A DNA stretch of 64,000 bases from assembly GCA_003116995.1 (NCBI GenBank), contig BDSL01000043.1, positions 372,001-436,000 of the forward strand, given 5' to 3'. Source of the stretch: Yamagishiella unicocca (taxonomy: Eukaryota > Chlorophyta > Chlorophyceae > Chlamydomonadales > Volvocaceae). A program made the position numbers and the translations under genes. Each line of letters starts with the position of its first letter. The stretch's first letter is position 1. The notes below the pieces were generated by a model. That model saw only the letters and a program-made list of their open reading frames with translations. It did not search any database and was not told the DNA's origin. Below, piece by piece: positions 1 to 13,764 of this stretch.

Positions 1-2562
<2,562 letters not shown>

Positions 2563-3500
2563 ATGGTTTAAATGGTTTAGGAATAGTCATCCTGGGGGAT
2601 GTGGGGTTTGTGAGGCGGTAACCACGGTGGCTGGGTGCCACAGGGTTCCACTTCACGACGAGCACCGGCCGGACTATCCACTCGTCCGTACAGGGGCGGA
2701 GCGGGCGGAGCTAGCTAGCTGCCAGCTTGGCGATTGCGGGAGGAATCGATGCTAGTTTTGAGGTTAGTGGCCGCTTGAGAGGCGGGTTGAGGGCTGGGTG
2801 GGTGGCGGTGAGGCGGCATGTCCTGGGAGGCCGAGAGCGGTCCTGGCAGGCGAGCAGGGGGTCCCTTACGGAAGGCGAAAAGTCGTGGAACCCAAATGCG
2901 AATTGTAATGAAAGCCAAGCAATCGCGGTGCTATGAATGCAAGTTGCTATCAACGCGCGACTGAAAAATATCTCAGGCGTTCGTTCGACGCTTCGGGCAC
3001 ACGCAGCTTCCGGCGCGTGAACTTCCATACGTTTGCTTGCTTACCGCGTCCTCACACGAGCTAGGCAGCATGGTATATAAACTTTCATCCAGCAGCAGAA
3101 GGCGGTGGGTCCTGACCGAACGTGCTGGCCGCCGCGGGCCTGAATCCGCCAACCGACAGATGACCGACCGCGGTCGCATCTTGGACGAGCTCGTCCCTTC
3201 CATCCGCCCATACATGATAAGATAGCTGGTCTTGTCCTCCGTTTACCAAGCAGCATATTTTTCCTGCCGTTGTGCATGATATACCACTGCTTGACTTCCT
3301 TGACGCTCTCGTAAACTTCCCAAAGCCCGTTCCGAGGCGTGCCGACCGCTGTCAGGCTCGAGGCGCCGCTAGATCGCATCCTGAAACCGCCTGAACTCCC
3401 AACTGATATGTATGTCGCTCGCTGAAGTGCCGCCCCGTGCCCGCTAACCTTCCAACGTTCCCCGTCGGCGACGGTCCACGCGCCTTCCTCACGCAGCGGT

Positions 3501-6175
3501 AAGGTCCTCCCTGATTCTTGCTATTTGCTTCGCTGAGTACGCGGATCTGCGGGAGGGCCGCCTGTCAGACTCGCGATCCATTTCGATGGGTGGCTGGGTA
3601 ACGGGGACCCTCGTGTACCCAACAAAAGAAAGTAAAAACCTAGTAGGAGGACGGTTGGGCACGCGTGTGAGAGCGCGTGGGGATGGGAGATCGTTTGCCG
3701 TGCTGCTGGCGCACCCTGGCGCAAAAGTGGCGATACGTGATGCGGCCGCAATGACGACCGAACTCTAAAACCCAACCAAGCAAGCAAGTTGAGCTCCATC
3801 ACATGTGCTCCAGCAGGCCCGCAGCTCCATCTGCTGGCAGCAGGATGCGAACACTAAAGCAGAATGGGAAGAAGCAAAGGATGGGGATGGGTGGGTGCCA
3901 TAAGGGGGTGCCAGGATCGGGATGGGTGTCAAGGACGCTCGGTCATGGGAGCAGTCGGTGAGGTGATGGGAGCAGTTGGCGATGGGAGTAGTCGGTGGTG
4001 GGAGCGGTCAGGGATGGGAGCAGTCGGGGATGGGGATGGGAGCCTGCGTGGAGGGCAAGTTTCGAGTGCATATGTGACCGCCGCCCCCTTGTCAGCCTCC
4101 AGCACCGGCATGGTCGATTCGCGGGCATTGCACCTAGCGTCTGTGACAGCCGAAGACTGCTGTGGGCCCCGCTTCCCCTGTGGATAGCCCATGTGTACGC
4201 CTCCTACTGCAGCAGCAGCGCGGCCGTGCAAAGCGCTGCTGATGAGCTAGTCAGCTTGAGGTGACTGCGTGGATAGAACGCAGCAGCAGGAGTGCAGCAC
4301 GCGCCATGTGCCCCGATCCCAAGTGCCCCCGGGCGCATGCGCCCTGTTCGCACCCGCTGCATTACATAAATATCGTTAAACTAATATAACATCTCCTAAC
4401 TATTGTTACGTTCCACGCACTCATGTGCGGTGCTGTGCAGCGGCACGCCGCGCGCCCGCGAGGCGTACTGAGCGCATCACGAAATCGCCAAATGGCGCAC
4501 GACTCCGCTACATTGGTTTGCGAGGCGTGGCCTGGCTGGGGTGGCACAAAGACCCGGCTGGCGTAAACGCCTGGATGGGGTGGGGGGCGCACCTGCTCCA
4601 CAACGCAACCGAAATGGCGTCAGGAAGCTAAACGCCCCCCCCCGTTTCCCCAGTCGCGTTACCGGTTCCTTTATTGTAACCCCCCACAGCCACTGTTCCC
4701 TTCGTCATCCGGAGCTTGCGTGGCCTAGCTGCTCACACCTCCTACCGGCGGCCCCCGGCCGCCGCATTCACCGCACCACCCGTCATTACCTCACCCCCCC
4801 ACCCGCACACAGTTGCACATTGGACCGGCCCGGCCGGGTAGTGTACGACTACTCGGGTACGCCTTGTACGGCAGCCAAGACAGTGCTCCGATGCTCCGCG
4901 ATCTTCGAAGGCCGCCAAAGCACTGCAGCCCAGGGATCCCGGGGTAGGCCATCGTGCCATCGGAACTTACTAACTAACTAACGAACACCCCCACCTCCCA
5001 CAAACGCTGCGCTTGACGGCTCTATTAAATACAAACCCCGTATCACGATGGGCACCGCCGTCCAACTTGTTGTGGTCACGCTGACTGCTTGTTTGGTAGC
5101 GCGGGATGAGGCGCCCATCGGGGCCGCGAGCAGGCCCTCACGCACATCCGTTCACCGTATCGCCCACCACCAGCGGCCATCCATTCCTTCCCCGCCGCCG
5201 CCGTCACCATCACAACAACCCGCAGCAATCGCGCCAAGGCAGGGGCCGCAGCAATCGCGCCAAGGCAGGGGCCGCAGACCGACAGCCCAGCCGCGTGAAA
5301 AGGTTGGTAAGCAGGGTGAGAAGCGGTCATTCCGACACCGAGCGGGTCCGCTGTCTGTGTGCCGTCGGCACCCAGCTCCGAAACTCCGCGCCCACAGTCA
5401 TCAGCCATCCGTCCATACACGCACAGCCGAGCCCATTGAACGCAACTCGCCGGCTCTGCACCCCCCCAGGAGGCTATGTCGACCAGCTGCACTTCCCATG
5501 TCGAGTTTCCGGTTCTTTTATGTAAACCCCCAGAGCGGGCGCCTCCCTCCCACCTCGGCCCAGCAACCGGCAACAACGCACGTCAGCGCTGCCGCACCTG
5601 ACACGCCCCAGGCAGCGCAACGCCCCCACCGCAAGCGCTCACACCCGCGGGCCGTGGCCGTGCGCAGCTGCCGGCAGCACTCCCCTGCTGCCCCCGCCGC
5701 TGCGTCTGACGGGCGCCGGCGGCAGCAGGACGCCGGCGGCGGCGCCGCGGCACCTGACACGCCGCCGCGGCTACCCCTGTGTATGTAGACGCCAGCCGGG
5801 TACTCCCCCCGAAGACTATGCACCAGCCCCACTTCCCATGTCGAGTAATCGGTTGTTTTTTGTAACCCCCCGCATCATACCCGGTAGCTCCCCCCCCCCC
5901 GCCTAGGGTTTCCTGACTAGCTCCCGTCACCCTTGGGTGGAGGGGAAAACGAGGCAGAGGTGGAGAGAGAGAGGCGGCCATGGCGAGCTCACAGCAACCC
6001 ACCGCAGGCACTAGGCGGCCTTGGGACCGAGCAGCTGCTACCACACGGCCACTTGGTGATGAATGCATCCCGCCAGCAGCAAGAACCCTCCTCCTCCTCC
6101 CCTCCTCGCAACTCCTCCTCCTCCCCCTTCCTCCTCCTCCCCCTCCTCCTCATACTAGGTGCCGCTAAGCTGCCG
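3501..6175. other. Intergenic, no supported gene; minisatellites and intron-type repeat modules
   Basis: No convincing exon was seen on either strand. It holds a short GATGGGAGCAGT-type minisatellite at about 3945-4045. A 26-bp unit is duplicated at about 5221-5275. Two copies of the dispersed module containing CCCATGTCGAGT...CCGGTT lie at about 5490-5530 and 5825-5875. Reading frames at 5048-5788 are Arg/Pro/Ser low complexity. The 3' untranslated region of the transporter gene must lie in the right part. Confidence 0.6.
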
Positions 6176-9100
6176 CTACCGGGGCAGCAGCACCCGCCGC
6201 AAGTCGCCGCCCTCAGCGGTCGCAGCGCCGCCGATCGGCCCAGCGCTAGCCGCCGCCAGCGCGATGTGGTCCAGGGAGGGACTGTACAGCATCTTGCTGC
6301 GCACCTCGCCGGCCTTGGTCTTGTCCCCGAACGTGAAGAACTGCGGGGGGAGGGGCGGGGGCGTGTAAGAGATAACCCGCGAATCCAAGGGGGGAGGTGG
6401 AAAGTGGGGGGTTAGGGTGATCTGGAGCTAGGTTGAGGCCGGTCGAAGCAGGAGAGATGAGCGGGTGAGCGGTGTTGCTGACACAATCTGTTGGCAACGG
6501 CAACAGCTCCTATCTGCCTGATGAGGTGCAAGTACACGGCCGAGTAAGTGCCCGGACACCAACCCACCAGCTCCCCGGCCCTCTCCCCTCCCCCTTGTAT
6601 CCGCTCCCTCCCCGCCTCCCCATCTTGCTTTCCGTCCCCTCTTCCTCCCCCCCCTTGCTTTCCCCTCTCACCCCCACCTGGTGCATGGATACGAACACGA
6701 TGGACACCCCCAGGAAGAAGTTGATGGTGAGCTCGTGTCCGAACATGGCGAACGACAGCAGCGCCGTCCAGATGGTGGCGATGGTGGAGGAGTACTTCTT
6801 GAGGATGGTGTCTGCGAACTTGTAGAAGAACGACGACAGCACGCCCTGGGCGGCGTTGTTGGCGATGAGCAGGTAGGTAATGAAGGAGAGGCCTGGGGGG
6901 CGGGGTGAGCGGAAACCCGTAGGGCAGGGGCGGGGAGAGCGGAAACCCGTGGGGCAGGGGCGGGGTGAGCGGAAACCCGTGGGGCAGGGGCGGGGTGAGA
7001 GGAAACCCGTAGGGAGGGGGTTTGATAAGAGAATCCGCGAAGGGGGGGGGGGGGGGAGGAAATTCGTAGGAAGGGAGAATGAAGAGGAAACCCCAGGGGG
7101 GGGGCCGGGTGAGAGGGACCTCGGGGGGGGGGGTGTTTGAGAGAAAACCCGTAGGGGGAAGGGCGCCTCTTACTCCCTCCACGCTGCCGCCATCCGTTCG
7201 CGGCACGTCTCCTCGAGGTGGCCACCACTCTGCCGCATGCAACCTAAACCCTAAGGGCGGCTAGGGTATTTTTTAGCCCTAAGTTAAAACACACGCGGGA
7301 CCGCCCACCGTGGAACATCTGCCCCAGCGGCTGCTTCTGCTGCAGCGCTGTGAAGGCCAGGAACGCGAAGTTGAAGACGGCGCCGTAAAAGTAGAGGAAG
7401 AAGTTCTGCGAGGATGGCAGGGGAGGGGAGGGGCGAGGGTGTGTGTGTGGTGTGTGTGTGGGTGTGTGTGGGGGGGGGGCATGAAGACCGGTTACCGGTG
7501 TGTGGGGGTGGGTGAGGGAGACAGGGCTGAGAGGCGCGGAGGGGGACGGGGGCAGTCGTTTCATAGGCCGGGGCTCGAGAGGAAACACGTAGTTCGGCAC
7601 CTAAAGAGGGAATCAAAACCGGTGTTTGGGACACAGGTATTTTGAGGCCGGGGCAGGACGGGGGCCCGCCGGGGCAGCTAGTTAGCGAAGTCTGTGTTAA
7701 GTAACCGCTGTGTATGTGTTTGGGGAGGGGCGTAGGGGAGACCCGGCGCCGCCACCATGCCGCAACAGCGCATGGCGCTTGCGTGGCGTACCGACGGTGT
7801 CGTGCCGTGGCACGAGCGGCGCCGCCCGAATGGCCGCGCGGACGACGGGTGCGGTACGGTACGACACAGCAGCACAGCAGCGCGTTGAGAGAACGTGCCG
7901 AGTGTGCCGCGGGGATATGGTAGAAGACGAGTTTCATGTTCTTATGGAGTGTCCCGTGTATGAGCCCCTCAGACGAGCTGTAGATTTTCCTACTGGACAG
8001 GATATGCAAGTGGTGATGACTACGTGGGATCAGGTGAAACTAGGCAACCTTTTGGCTCAGATACAGAGGGCGCGGACAGAGTCATTAAGGGAATAATCCC
8101 GATTTTCTAGTATTAGTTCTAGAAGTGCGCCCTTTGACGGACGTCCGTTATGGGGGGACGCATGCTACTGGCGCGAGCCAGTACGACATGTAATAAATCG
8201 TAAATCGTAATCGAAGCAGCGCGTGCCGTGTCGTGCTGGCTAGGGTGCCGGGGCTGGCCTGGGTAAAGCAGGTTACGAATCGCATCGGGTTGGTTGGGGG
8301 TTGGGAGCCCCTTCCTCAAGACAGCAAAACGTCCAGAACGAGTCTGCCACTGGATCCACCCCCACCACCAGGGTTTCATTTCCACCCCCACCCCCCACCG
8401 CCGGTTCTTCTCGCCTCCACGGGTCTTCCTCGAAACCCACCACCGCCGGGTTTCCTCTCAACACCTCCCCTCCTTCCCTCGACAACCCTCGCCTCTACCT
8501 GCAAGTGCACCGACGTGTCCATGTGCTTCTTCAGCGCGAACTCGTTGTACACGGAGGCGGCTGCCGGAACCGTCACGGTGCCCAGCGTGCACAGCACGGC
8601 CGGCAGCAGCGGCACGTTGGCGTCCGGGTTGGGTCCGGAGCCGCAGCTCTGCAGCTGGTTGATGGTGATGCCTGGCTTGCGGGGCGGGGAGGGAGGGATG
8701 GCGTGATAACCGGTGACACGAAAACGACAGGATAGTCGGGGGAGGGAGGGAGGGAGGCAGGGCTCGGGTGGGGCGGTGGGTGGGCTGGCTGCCGCAGAGG
8801 CACAGCGGCAGGAGCCGGCGGAGAGCGGGCATGGTTCCGGAGCCGTGGTGGACTGCCGGAGCGGTGGTGGTGCTTCCGGAGCCGTGGTGGACCGGCGGAG
8901 CGGTGGTGATGGTTCCGGATCCGTGGGTGAACCAGCGGCCGCACACCCCGGCAGGCCAAGGGGGGCCGTGCCGGCTGGTGTTGTGCCAGCTGCCAGCTGT
9001 CACGCCTACACATGGCGGAGACTCCGCGCCCCCCCCCCACTCGCCTCCTCCTCGCCCCCACCCTGTAAGTGCAATTCCCTGAATTAGGAGTGCCGCCGCA

Positions 9101-12100
9101 TGCCGTGAATGCGGGCCGGGCGGAGACATAGCGCCGCGACCACCGCGTCAGCCCCTGCCGTTTCGCCCCTCTCCTGTCCACCATTTCTCCGCCCCCCCCG
9201 CCCCCCCTCCCGCCCCCATCCTGACACCCCTTCTTCCCCCCCCTCCCCCCTCCTGCCACCCACCCGCCACCAGCAGGAACAGCGCCTCCCATTGGATGAC
9301 GTTGAAGGTTCGGCGCATCACCACCCGCATCAGCAGCGCAATGGTGAAGATCTTCAGGTTGCCCAACATCTTGGTGGTGGTGGGCCGGAAGAAGAGCTGG
9401 GGGTGGGGGTGGGGGTGGCGGGCAGATCGGTGAATTATCGGTAAAAGTAGCAGCGATTTGAAGGCGTATCACACTGTAAGGAACGAGATGGTGTGGCTAG
9501 GCACAGGCGCACTACTCCGTGTAACCCCTCCAAAGAAACCCAAAAACCCCTTCCCCTCCCCTCCCACGAGCCGCACCTCCCCGCTTGTTATCACAATGTG
9601 GCCACACTCACGAACCAATGCGCACATGCCTCGACCGTCAAAGCGCTGTGCCCTCCCCTTTCCCCTCCTCGCCCCCCTTGCCTTCCCACCTACCCCCACG
9701 GGTCTTCCTCGAAACCCACCTATCCCCAACCCAGTTCTCCGGCATGCATCTCAAAACGTCTGTCCTAAAAACGGTTTTCTGTCACCCACGGGTCTTCCTC
9801 GAAATCCCCCCCACCTGCATGGTGAACTTGAGCAGGTTGTTGATGGCGTACAGCACCGCCGGCACCGCCAGCAGCTTGTTGTGGTGCCCGTCCACGATGA
9901 AGGCGCGCACGGAGCGATACATGGGCGGGCCGGGGCGGCCGGTGCCCTGCAGCGCAGAGGGAAAGGGGCGGCGAGGAGACCCGGGAGCCCGGAGGGGTTG
10001 GGGGGCGGCCGACAGTAGTAGGCGGCCGGCCGACATCCTCCCACCCTACTTCGCTCCTACTCTCTACCCCCTTCCCCCCTCCTCCATCACCCCTACCTCC
10101 CAGCTCCCTTCCCCCCCTCACCGTGAACAGCAGCACCGCCAGAGCGAACAGCGTCTTAGAGAGCTCCACCATGAAGTTGACCTGAGGGATGGGGAGGGGG
10201 GGAGGGGCGTGTGAAGGTGTGAGGGGCCGTGAGGGGGGCCCGCCGTATGAGAGGGGATGGTGAGAGGTTGGGCATGACAGGGATGGTGAGGGGTTGGGCA
10301 TGCCGACGCGAACATCAGTTTGCGGCTGACGGTGCGATGCGGCAGCGGTTGGGTTGCGTGCCGGCCTGCTGCGGGGCGTGTAGGCGGGCGGGTCTGGGAC
10401 TGCACTGGGGGGGGGGGCGATGTGGGTCGAGTGCGGCGGCGGCGAGTGAGGCCGGGCCGGGCCAGGGGGTGGTGGTGGTATGATGAGGCAAGAGGCAGGG
10501 CGGGGCAGGAGCGCAGCGAGGGACCGGGGTGGAGAGAAGCCACGGAGGCCCGGGCACGCAATCAACACGCAACGCAGCCCAGCTCGCGGCTGTGTGCCCC
10601 GTGGGAAGAAGTGTAGCTGGCGCATAGGCTTCGGACACCTGGTTGCGAGCGCAACCTGGTGGGCTGGGATTGGCTCTCCAAAAAAGGGTTCGAGGGAAAC
10701 CCGTGGATGTCCGAAAAAAATCGTTTAAAACAGAAGTTTTGAGATGCATGGGAAGGGAGGGGAGGGTTACAAGTTAAAGGGAGGGGAGGGGAGGGGAGTT
10801 ACATAAACGGACCGGTAACTCGACTGGGGAATTGTAGCGGGTGCATAGGCTTCGGACACCGGGACGCGCGCGCATGTTATTGGACTTGGGTCGAGCCTCA
10901 AGGTCCTCTGTTGTGCAGGGAGCAGAGCCCCTTTCGTTTCTTTCGCATTACTTTTGCAAGCCCACCGCCCGGGAGAGCAAAGAGCGACGTCAGCGGGCCA
11001 GAGAGCCGACAGACCCCCGGGTCGGCACCGCCACCGTCACCGTCGCTGCCATCGTCACCGTCGCTGCCACCGTCGTTGCCACCATCACTGCCACCGTCAC
11101 CGCCGCCGTCGCTGCCATCGCCGCCGTCGCTGCCATCCCCGCTACTGCTGCACCCAGCGCTGCTGCCAGCGGGGCTACCTGGCACGAAGCCGCTGCCGCC
11201 GCTGCACCAGCGATAGTCGGTAATGGCTCCCCGAAACCACCGCCGCGGCGGCTGGCAGCTACCGGCAGCAACGAATGCCCCACGGGCGCAACCCAGTCCG
11301 ACGCAGGGTGCTCTGGCATTGCAATGGCAGACTGCGCTGACTGGGGGCGAGGAGGGCGAGGAGGGCGGAGCGGGCGACGCGACCGCAACCCCCAGTGCCC
11401 CCCCGGTGTGGCCCCCGCGGCTTACCCTTCCCGCCCTCTCGCCCAGTCGTCAGCGGGGCCAGCTAGGTGGCTCCCACAAGGGGCCCTCTCATAACCCCGA
11501 ACCCCGCCCCTTGCGGTGGCGGCGGCAGGGGCGTGCCGCCTCGCACAGTGGCGCCATGGGGTGTGTGCCGTACGGTATCGCCACCTCCGCACACCACCCA
11601 CCACCCAGCCCTCCGTACCCGAACCCGGCCCGCAGCCCCCGCTGTCCCCCTCCGTACACGAACCCAGCCGCAGTCCCCGCTGCCTCCCGCAGTCCCCGCT
11701 GCCCCCCCCACTCACCGCGACTGGATGGAACGAGTAGGTCCCCTTGCTGTTCTTGGACAGGTGCACCAGCACGGGCTGGAGACCTGCGGGGGTTTAAGAG
11801 GGGGGTCCACCGGGCAGGGAGTCGAGCGGCGTCCATCGGACATCGGCGTCGTCCACCGGGCCTTATTGCTTCGAACGCAAGCGATGCTTTCTTAGCACAC
11901 TCCCCGAAGGACGAGGAGGAGAGGGAGCCGGGGCAGAGTACAGCAAGGACTGGCAGTAGGGCTGGCCGCCCACGGAAGGGGAAGTAGGGTGAGGTTTGGG
12001 TCGAGTCCGGGAGCTGCCCTGCGGTCGACCAGGCGCCGGTGTTGTCGATGAATACAGCGGCTGTGTGCGGGCCTAGCTTGGCGCCACACAGTCAACCGAC

Positions 12101-12583
12101 CAGGCGGTGTGGTAGGGTTTAGGGTGTTGGGTTCGGCGGATCAGGTTCGGCAGCAGCAGTTCCCCGGGTCGACCAACGACGCTGGGGCCGCCCCGCCACG
12201 CGCTCCCCGTCGCGGTTGATCCTTAACCCCCACCCATGTCGTATAACCGGTTCTTATGCCCACCCGCCCTCCCGGTTTGTCCCCGTCTCGCAGATGGCGT
12301 CGAAACCTCCGCTCCTAGCCGCCTCCTGAACCCCTTCACGTTAACCCCCCACCCTCCCCGGTCTTCCTCAAAACCCTTCCCGGACGATCCTCCCCGCCAG
12401 GCTCTGTTGGAGGGCTAACCACCCACCTAGGAAGAGGCAGTCCAGCGCAACGAGGGCCACCTTGAACCCGTACGACACCTGCTGCACCGGCTTGCCCTTG
12501 TGCTTTAACTCGCTGTATGCATCAAAGGCTGACCGCGAGACGTCGCTGTGCATTTTCGCCCCCTCCTTCATCCTGTCGTGCAT
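6176..12583 (-). CDS. Nucleotide-sugar transporter, plant CMP-sialate/UDP-galactose transporter-like (SLC35A type)
   Basis: Nine exons: 12427-12583, 11716-11783, 10122-10181, 9815-9946, 9264-9396, 8499-8671, 7309-7405, 6678-6892, 6176-6340 (1200 nt, 399 aa). The start is the first ATG after an in-frame stop. Family signatures are clear: [20 protein letters not shown] (about residues 120-139), [69 protein letters not shown] and [11 protein letters not shown] (about 335-345). These match the multi-span drug/metabolite-superfamily transporters of Golgi membranes that exchange a nucleotide sugar for the nucleoside monophosphate. Plant homologues include the CSTLP proteins; the exact substrate cannot be read from sequence. 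The C-terminal exon after SMHQ is family-divergent. Intron 6 contains an antisense non-LTR retrotransposon remnant. Confidence 0.93.
6898..7020 (+). repeat. 30-bp intronic minisatellite
   Basis: Four tandem units of about 30 bp built on GAGCGGAAACCCGT and GGGCAGGGGCGGGG, in intron 7 of the transporter just upstream (genomically right) of exon 8. The unit contains AAACCCGT, the core of a dispersed intron module. Confidence 0.85.
7690..8215 (+). mobile_element. Non-LTR retrotransposon (LINE) 3' fragment
   Basis: The frame ending at 8096 has the zinc-binding tail typical of LINE reverse transcriptase polyproteins: [21 protein letters not shown] followed by PVYEPLRR (Cys-x2-Cys...His-x4-Cys). 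After the stop comes about 120 bp of untranslated sequence. It ends in an AT-rich run of short repeats (AATAAATCGTAAATCGTAATCG-like) near 8187-8212, as expected for a LINE 3' end. The upstream part is frame-disrupted and 5'-truncated. It lies in transporter intron 6 (7406-8498), antisense to that gene. Confidence 0.7.
9715..9806 (-). repeat. Dispersed intron module M1, copy in transporter intron 4
   Basis: It contains CCCAACCCAGTTCTC, GCATGCATCTCAAAACG, a C/T-rich stretch, then ACGGGTCTTCCTCGAAA, and abuts the 5' splice site of exon 4 on the gene strand. Other M1 copies lie at 10672-10745, 17701-17822, 20840-21030, 28087-28203, 48375-48560 and 57450-57522, in both orientations. Confidence 0.8.
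10612..10885 (+). repeat. Long copy of a near-identical 275-bp direct repeat, copy 1
   Basis: From GTAGCTGGCGCATAGGC to CGCGCGCATG the sequence is almost identical to 57385-57660, about 47 kb away. It combines module M2 (GCGCATAGGCTTCGGACAC), module M1 (GAAACCCGTGGATGTCCG) and a second M2 (GACCGGTAACTCGACTGGGG). It sits in transporter intron 2. Confidence 0.92.
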
Positions 12584-13361
12584 GAAGGCACAAGTCGGAA
12601 GGTTGCTCTACGGCGTAACCAGGGGCCGGGGGGGGGTGCAACCCCGCGGCCTGGACCACGCCGCGACAAGCTTCTTTGCCCAAGACGCGTTGCGCACCGA
12701 TTATAATATGTGGATGCTGCTCCGTCACGGTCAGGTCAAGGGTTTGCCTCTGTGCCTCGTTGAAGGACGCCGATCGCAACAGTCAGTCACGAGGAGCTCC
12801 GTCTTGTCATGTATCCCCTGCCCCAAGCAAGATAATCTACTGGTAAGGTCTTTGGATCCGCAAGTCAAGCGCCATCAGTCGTCAGCCTGCCCGCAAGGAC
12901 AGCTGCAGCAAGGCTCCGTGTAGGATAACGGACCGAGGCAAACTATTACAGCAACGAGATCATTAAGTACTCTATCGAGTAATTCCCCTGTCGCGTGTAG
13001 AAAGAAGAAAACCTATCAAAGACCTGCAAGTTGGAATTCCTCCGTGTAATTATCAACACAGCACCTAGGGCATCCAAATGTCGAAGCAGCTTTGCGATTG
13101 TTTGATGCGTGAGCATCTCAGCATCAACGGTTGCATGGCAAACGCATTGTTGCCGTACGTGCGTACGATCGCTTTCGGCTTGCAAGGTGTGCACGAGCCT
13201 CATCCCTACACGATGGACATCTACACGTGCCCTTGTCGACATCTGTATTACGACTACAGCCATACAATTACTGTTTGCAAGCTACGTCGTTGCCGTTATC
13301 GAACCTAGTGGCTGCCTAGACCCACTTGGCTTCCTCCGGGGCATGGCGTGACTAGAACGCC
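12584..13361. promoter_or_regulatory. Divergent intergenic region, transporter (-) and PPP1R11 (+)
   Basis: This 778-bp interval separates two divergently transcribed starts, so both promoters should lie here. An AT-rich ATTATAAT element at about 12701-12709 in otherwise GC-rich DNA could be a TATA-like box for the transporter, about 120 bp from its ATG. No other motif is supported. Confidence 0.4.
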
Positions 13362-13764
13362 ATGTCTGCGGCTCAGACGTCGACAGTGCTGAAGGCGGCG
13401 GTGGGCGGGCAGCAGGACTGCGAGCAGAAGGCGCCAGTAGCGGAGTCCATAACATTGCGGCTAGTACCCCGGAGAAAGAAGAAGGATGACCGCGTCCACT
13501 GGTCCAAGGACGTTCAAGAGATCAACGAGTTTTCCGGGAAATTCAAGTCGAAGAGTTAGGTGCTGAGGCTTTCAGGTGTGGCTGCTCTTTCCGTTCGGGG
13601 CGGACCCCACCCGACTCCGGTCGTGACTTGACGCCCTGCCCCCAACGCCCGCAGAGTGCTGCCAGTTCCATAAGCGGCGTGTTTTCGGAGAGTGGAGTGA
13701 CGAGGACGACAGTGACGTGGAATGCCAGTGCAAGCCAGAGGGGGAGCAGCCAAAGGAGGCGTAA
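13362..13764 (+). CDS. PPP1R11: Protein phosphatase 1 regulatory subunit 11 / inhibitor-3
   Basis: Two exons, 13362-13554 and 13655-13764, give 303 nt and 100 aa. The intron (GTTAGG...CGCAG) restores the family core: TLRLVP, basic KKKDD, RVHW (44-47, an RVxF-type PP1 docking motif), then KKCCQFHKRRVFGEWSDEDD (65-84). The CC...FHK followed by an acidic stretch is diagnostic of PPP1R11/inhibitor-3. That protein is a small, mostly disordered inhibitor binding the catalytic subunit of protein phosphatase 1 in nucleus and cytoplasm. Unspliced, the first exon would stop at 13557-13559, which masks the homology. It is the only recognised intact plus-strand gene here. A TGTAA, the usual green-algal polyadenylation signal, occurs at 14354-14358 and would give a 590-nt 3' untranslated region. 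Confidence 0.9.

Noticed and set aside
5048..5788. 246-codon frame
   Set aside because: Arg/Ser/Pro low complexity, includes a tandem duplication and dispersed module sequence; no domain.
6897..7240. Frames encoding [10 protein letters not shown] repeats
   Set aside because: Intronic minisatellite read on the strand opposite the transporter gene.
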